A stretch of 6,622 nucleotides of DNA from Candidatus Aquidulcis frankliniae (GTDB lineage Bacteria > Chloroflexota > Limnocylindria > Limnocylindrales > Limnocylindraceae), in NCBI GenBank assembly GCA_009925905.1, contig RFPZ01000062.1, positions 1 through 6,622 of the forward strand. Reading direction: 5' to 3'. Below the pieces are notes generated by a model. That model searched no databases. It saw nothing but the letters and a program-made list of their open reading frames with translations, and had not been told where the DNA came from. The translations under genes and the position numbers were made by a program. Below are positions 3,675 through 6,622 of the stretch, in pieces. The number at the start of each line of letters is the position of its first letter. The first letter of the stretch is position 1.

Positions 3675-6221
3675 ATGGCCGACCTGATTGATCGACCGGC
3701 GAGCGCAGTGACACCAGTTTCACGCGCGATCTCCCCCGCGCCGTCGGCAGAGGTTGCCGTCGACAAACTGCTCACGACGCGCAGCCCACAGCGACCGCAG
3801 CGCACCCCAACCTTCTACGTTGAGATCGATGGCCAGAAGCTCGAGGCCTTCGAAGGGCAGACAATTCTCGAAGTCTGCCGCGCGAACGGCATTGAAGTGC
3901 CAACCCTCTGCTACGACCCGAAACTTCCAGGGTTCGGCGCCTGCCGCATGTGCGTGGTTGATGTTGAAGGGTGCGATCAGCCATCCATTAGTTGTTCCGC
4001 GAAGGCGGAGCCAGCACAAGTCGTATCGACGCAGACCGATCGCATTCGCGAAATTCGCCGCACCAACCTTGAGCTGATCTTCAGCGACCACAACGCCTAC
4101 TGCTTGCCACCATGCCAGAACAAGTGCCCGAGCCACATCGACATTCCTGGATTCCTGAAGGCGAATGCTGAGTCGCAGTTCCGCGAGTCTGCACGAATCT
4201 TCAAGCGCACCATTCCATTCCCAAGCATCCTCGGCCGCGTTTGCCCGGCGCCATGTGAAGACCACTGCCGTCGCGACGAAGTAGACGAGGCGATCGCCAT
4301 TCGCGATAGCCACCGCTACGCCGGCGACCAGGTGTTGAAGGCGATGTGGGATGAGGATCTTGATCCACCTGTGCCGTTTGAGCTCCAACCAAAGACTGGT
4401 AAGCGCGTTGCGGTTATCGGGTCTGGCCCATCTGGCGCATCTGCCGCCTACTACCTACTCGTTGCCGGACACGATGTCACCATCTTCGAGAAAGACCCAG
4501 AGCCAGGCGGCATGTTGCGCTACGGCATTCCGCAGTACCGACTACCGAAGATTGAGGTGCTCGATGGCGAGTACCAGTCGATCACGCGACTCGGCGGCCG
4601 TTTCGAGTGCGGCAAGATGCTCGGCCGGGACTTCACCGTTGCCGATCTAAAGGCACAGGGCTACGACGGCGTCGTCGTTGCAATCGGTTGCTACGACACG
4701 AACGATCTCGGCATTCCGGGCGAAGACGCTGACGGCGTCATTGACGGACTCGACTACCTGCACACCGCTGCACTCGGCCTCACCTATCCAGACCACGAGG
4801 GGAGCCGCGTCGTGGTGGTTGGTGGCGGGTACACCTCAATGGACTGCGCGCGAACGAGCGTGCGCCAAGGCGCCAAGGAGGTCACGCTCGTCTACCGCCG
4901 CGACATGAAGGACATGCCAGCCGCCGACGAAGTGCACGAGATGATCGAAGAGGGGGCACGCGCCATCTTCCAGGCCGGACCAACGCGCGTCGTCACCGAT
5001 GCGAACAACAAGGTGATCGGCCTCGAGTTCATCCGCATGCAGCTCGGCGCACCAGACGCTTCGGGCCGTCGACGACCGGAGCCAGCGCCAGGCACTGAGT
5101 TCATCATCGAGTGCGATCGCATCCTGAAGGCGATCGGCCAGGGACCCGACATGACCTGGGCGAGCGTCGGCGCCGACGGCGTTGCCACCACCAAGAACGG
5201 TCGACTCAAGGCAGACGCCGTCACCTTCCAGACCGGTCGCGATGGCGTCTTCGGCTGCGGTGACCTGCGCAACGGCGCAACAACGGTCGTTGCCTCAATT
5301 GCCGACGGTCGACGCTGCGCTTACGCCGTCGATGCGTATCTGCAGGGGCTCGACCTTTCGGAGATTCGCAACCGCCAGACCCTCGCAGAACCACAGCCAG
5401 AGTTCCTGAGCATCGTTCCGTTCACCGCCGAGGTGAAGGAGCCACGCCTGCGCCTGAAGGCACTCCCAGCTGAAGAGCGCAAGAACGATTACATCCAGTA
5501 CGAGATTCCGTACAGCAAGCCAGAGGTAATGGCCGAGAGCACGCGCTGCTTGCAGTGCACTTGCGAAGCGATCGGCTTCTGCGATTTGCGACGCCTCGGC
5601 ATTGAATACGGCACAACACTCAAGACCCTTGAGAAAGAGCATCACGGCGGTGCTGGGTTCCGCTCCATCACCGAAAACCGCTGGACTGGCGCAAATCACG
5701 ACTACCTGCGCGACGACTCGCACGCGTTCATTTTGCGCGAGCCATCACGCTGCATCGACTGCGGCCGCTGCGCAAACGTCTGCGCCGAAGTGGTTGGCGC
5801 CGCCTGCTACGACTTCATGCGCACCGGATTCGACACGCTCGTTACGACACCGCTCGACATGAGCCTGAACGATTCGCCATGTGTCTCTTGTGGTCGCTGT
5901 GCAGAAACCTGCCCGACCGGCGCGCTGATGCCGAAGCCACGAATCCTTACCAAGTATGAAGTTGACGAGTCGCGCTGCATCCTCTGTGGCATCTGCGTTG
6001 ACGCGTGCCCGTATGACGCGCTGCGCAGCGGCTTCGACTTTGAACTTGCACACACTGATCGCAGTGAGCCAATGATCGACCTCATTGCGCTGTCGAAGCT
6101 TGAGCGCACATCAGAGGTAACGTTTGTTCGTGGTGAAGCCAACTGGGAGAACACCGTTGCTGGGCGACGCTACGACCCAGCTCGACAGCTCCCTGTGTTG
6201 CCACAGAGCTTGCGCAAGTAA
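3675..6221 (+). CDS. NuoG-type [2Fe-2S] / GltD-NfnB-type FAD-NAD(P)H / multi-[4Fe-4S] fusion subunit in place of NuoG
   Basis: This 848-residue protein occupies the nuoG position. After a Pro/Ser-rich, probably flexible leader (1-45) comes a NuoG/ferredoxin-type [2Fe-2S] domain (46-140) with C79, C90, C93 and C107, all present as for N1b. Then H139-x3-C143-x3-C147-x3-C151-P and RVC190PAPC194EDHC198 match the N-terminal [4Fe-4S] region of glutamate synthase small subunit (GltD)/NfnB proteins. The FAD Rossmann motif is VIGSGPSG (247-254) with GGMLRYGIPQYRLP (278-291); the NAD(P)H Rossmann motif is VVVVGGGYTSMD (379-390) followed by VYRRDMKDMPA (406-416); the second FAD segment is GVFGCGD (524-530). 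A small cysteine region follows (C625, C628, C630, C636), then ferredoxin motifs at 693-703, 736-746 and 768-778. The first two are NuoG/hydrogenase-like, the third NuoI-like. The molybdopterin-oxidoreductase-like domain of canonical NuoG is absent. Likely role: electron relay in complex I with a second nucleotide site (inference). Followed 3 bases later by nuoJ. Confidence 0.88.
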   Translation: MADLIDRPASAVTPVSRAISPAPSAEVAVDKLLTTRSPQRPQRTPTFYVEIDGQKLEAFEGQTILEVCRANGIEVPTLCYDPKLPGFGACRMCVVDVEGCDQPSISCSAKAEPAQVVSTQTDRIREIRRTNLELIFSDHNAYCLPPCQNKCPSHIDIPGFLKANAESQFRESARIFKRTIPFPSILGRVCPAPCEDHCRRDEVDEAIAIRDSHRYAGDQVLKAMWDEDLDPPVPFELQPKTGKRVAVIGSGPSGASAAYYLLVAGHDVTIFEKDPEPGGMLRYGIPQYRLPKIEVLDGEYQSITRLGGRFECGKMLGRDFTVADLKAQGYDGVVVAIGCYDTNDLGIPGEDADGVIDGLDYLHTAALGLTYPDHEGSRVVVVGGGYTSMDCARTSVRQGAKEVTLVYRRDMKDMPAADEVHEMIEEGARAIFQAGPTRVVTDANNKVIGLEFIRMQLGAPDASGRRRPEPAPGTEFIIECDRILKAIGQGPDMTWASVGADGVATTKNGRLKADAVTFQTGRDGVFGCGDLRNGATTVVASIADGRRCAYAVDAYLQGLDLSEIRNRQTLAEPQPEFLSIVPFTAEVKEPRLRLKALPAEERKNDYIQYEIPYSKPEVMAESTRCLQCTCEAIGFCDLRRLGIEYGTTLKTLEKEHHGGAGFRSITENRWTGANHDYLRDDSHAFILREPSRCIDCGRCANVCAEVVGAACYDFMRTGFDTLVTTPLDMSLNDSPCVSCGRCAETCPTGALMPKPRILTKYEVDESRCILCGICVDACPYDALRSGFDFELAHTDRSEPMIDLIALSKLERTSEVTFVRGEANWENTVAGRRYDPARQLPVLPQSLRK
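3810..4094 (+). other. NuoG-like [2Fe-2S] ferredoxin domain (N1b type)
   Basis: Residues 46-140 of the fusion show the plant-type ferredoxin pattern: EGQTILEVCRANGIEVPTLC (60-79, last residue is ligand one), GACRMC (88-93) and C107. The segment leads into LELIFSDHN, the helix that in NuoG precedes the His-Cys3 cluster. Confidence 0.88.
4095..5369 (+). other. GltD/NfnB-type FAD- and NAD(P)H-binding module
   Basis: Residues 141-565 contain the CLPPCQNKCP and CPAPCEDHC cysteine groups, two dinucleotide-binding glycine motifs (249-254 and 383-385) and the closing GVFGCGD with ATTVVASIADGRR (535-547). The order and spacing are those of the GltD-like oxidoreductases. The Arg pair R408-R409 sits where family members contact the adenosine phosphate of NADPH, so NADPH is a reasonable guess for the substrate. 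Confidence 0.88.
5727..5930 (+). other. Paired [4Fe-4S] motifs of the NuoG/Fe-hydrogenase type
   Basis: Residues 685-752 read FILREPSRCIDCGRC (685-699) with C703, then DSPCVSCGRC (733-742) with C746-P-TGAL. The spacing (43 residues between first cysteines) and the intervening GFDT segment are those seen upstream of the catalytic domains of Fe-hydrogenases, formate dehydrogenases and NuoG. Confidence 0.85.
5955..6104 (+). other. NuoI-like C-terminal half domain with a single [4Fe-4S] motif
   Basis: Residues 761-810 read YEVDESRCILCGICVDACP (761-779) and then YDALRSGFDFELAHTDRSEP. In NuoI the second ferredoxin motif has the same setting: Y-E-(I/V)-D before RCIxCGxCxxACP, then a (Y/F)DFE(M/L)A segment and an acidic stretch ending in Leu-Ile residues. 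C768, C771, C774 and C778 would provide the ligands missing from the NuoI half at bases 1595-1894. Confidence 0.7.
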
Positions 6222-6224
6222 CCG

Positions 6225-6622
6225 ATGCCGCTCCCAGACGTCATCCCGTTTATCGGACTCGGTTGGTCAGACGTTCTCTTCTTGCTCCTTGGCGGCGTGG
6301 TGCTCGCCGCCGCTTTCGGCGTGGTGTTTGGCCGCGACATCATTAAGAGCGGTCTCTTCCTGATCCTCACCCTTGGCGCACTCGCTGGCATCTATGTGAT
6401 GTTGGGCGCTGCAATTGTTGCCGGAGCGCAGGTACTGGTGTACATCGGCGCAATCAGCGTGCTGATCCTTTTCGCCATCATGCTCACGCAGTCGAAGGTT
6501 GCACCGGTAAAGTTGGCCTTCCAAACACAAGTCGCCCCAGCGGCCCTCGCGGCAGTGTTGCTTGCGGTGCTCTTCGGACTTGCTTTCGGCAGCACGGACT
6601 GGGGCGCAACTGTCTTCACCGA
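6225..6622 (+). CDS. nuoJ: NADH-quinone oxidoreductase subunit J (partial, runs off the end)
   Basis: The first 132 codons of NuoJ (ND6), a membrane subunit beside the quinone/proton-transfer E-channel. The visible part has hydrophobic segments at about residues 16-36, 43-62 and 66-88, and a fourth near 103-122. The third contains the family signature AGAQVLVYIGAISVLILFAI (66-85), corresponding to the NuoJ helix with a pi-bulge involved in coupling. The start ATG lies three bases after the preceding TAA; there is no strong Shine-Dalgarno sequence, so translation probably depends on ribosomes finishing the upstream gene. The frame stays open to the window edge. NuoJ directly after NuoI-like sequence is the normal gene order, which supports the view that the end of the preceding gene derives from nuoI. 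Confidence 0.95.
   Translation, partial: MPLPDVIPFIGLGWSDVLFLLLGGVVLAAAFGVVFGRDIIKSGLFLILTLGALAGIYVMLGAAIVAGAQVLVYIGAISVLILFAIMLTQSKVAPVKLAFQTQVAPAALAAVLLAVLFGLAFGSTDWGATVFT

Noticed and set aside
3720..4388. Long reverse-strand open frame (222 codons) and similar antisense frames elsewhere
   Set aside because: They lie wholly opposite well-conserved coding sequence, lack recognisable domains, and are expected by chance in GC-rich genes.
2413..6221. A stand-alone soluble Nfn/Stn-type transhydrogenase or hydrogenase operon
   Set aside because: The genes are coupled within a few bases to nuoD, nuoH and nuoJ, and NuoI-like membrane-proximal sequence is part of the set, so a complex I context is more likely.

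Overview
The window is an uninterrupted, same-strand stretch of a respiratory complex I (NADH:quinone oxidoreductase, nuo) operon. Six genes lie head to tail with 4-base overlaps or 2-3 base gaps: the end of nuoD, nuoH, a nuoI/nuoE fusion, nuoF, an 848-residue multi-cluster flavoprotein in the place of nuoG, and the start of nuoJ. No gap is long enough for an internal promoter, terminator or RNA gene, so this is the middle of one transcript whose ends lie outside the window. The sequence is fairly GC-rich with clear Shine-Dalgarno sites, so it is bacterial. Chloroflexota or Actinomycetota would fit, but this is a weak guess because no taxonomic marker is present.

Layout: 1-255 is the C-terminus of NuoD, the quinone-site subunit. 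252-1592 is NuoH, the membrane subunit completing the quinone site, with about 70 extra residues near its C-terminus. 1595-2416 encodes the membrane-proximal half of NuoI, carrying only one of its two [4Fe-4S] motifs, fused to NuoE. 2413-3672 is NuoF, the FMN/NADH subunit. 3675-6221 encodes a NuoG-type [2Fe-2S] domain, a GltD/NfnB-type FAD and NAD(P)H module, two NuoG/hydrogenase-type [4Fe-4S] motifs and a third motif whose surroundings look like the missing second half of NuoI. 6225 to the end is NuoJ.

The main observation is that the domain order looks as if a nuoE-nuoF-(nuoG/gltD) cassette landed inside nuoI in an ancestral nuoD-H-I-J order. NuoI then became two halves on two polypeptides flanking the cassette. 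The NuoG molybdopterin-like domain is absent and is replaced by a second flavin/pyridine-nucleotide site. The classical NADH arm also shows altered cluster ligands: NuoE lacks its second Cys pair (Ser and His instead), and the NuoF N3 motif has Thr for one Cys. All reading frames are open and tightly coupled, so this looks like a functioning but divergent complex I. Electrons may enter at the FMN of NuoF, at the FAD of the GltD module, or at both. That functional reading is inference; the domain order and residue changes are read directly from the sequence.
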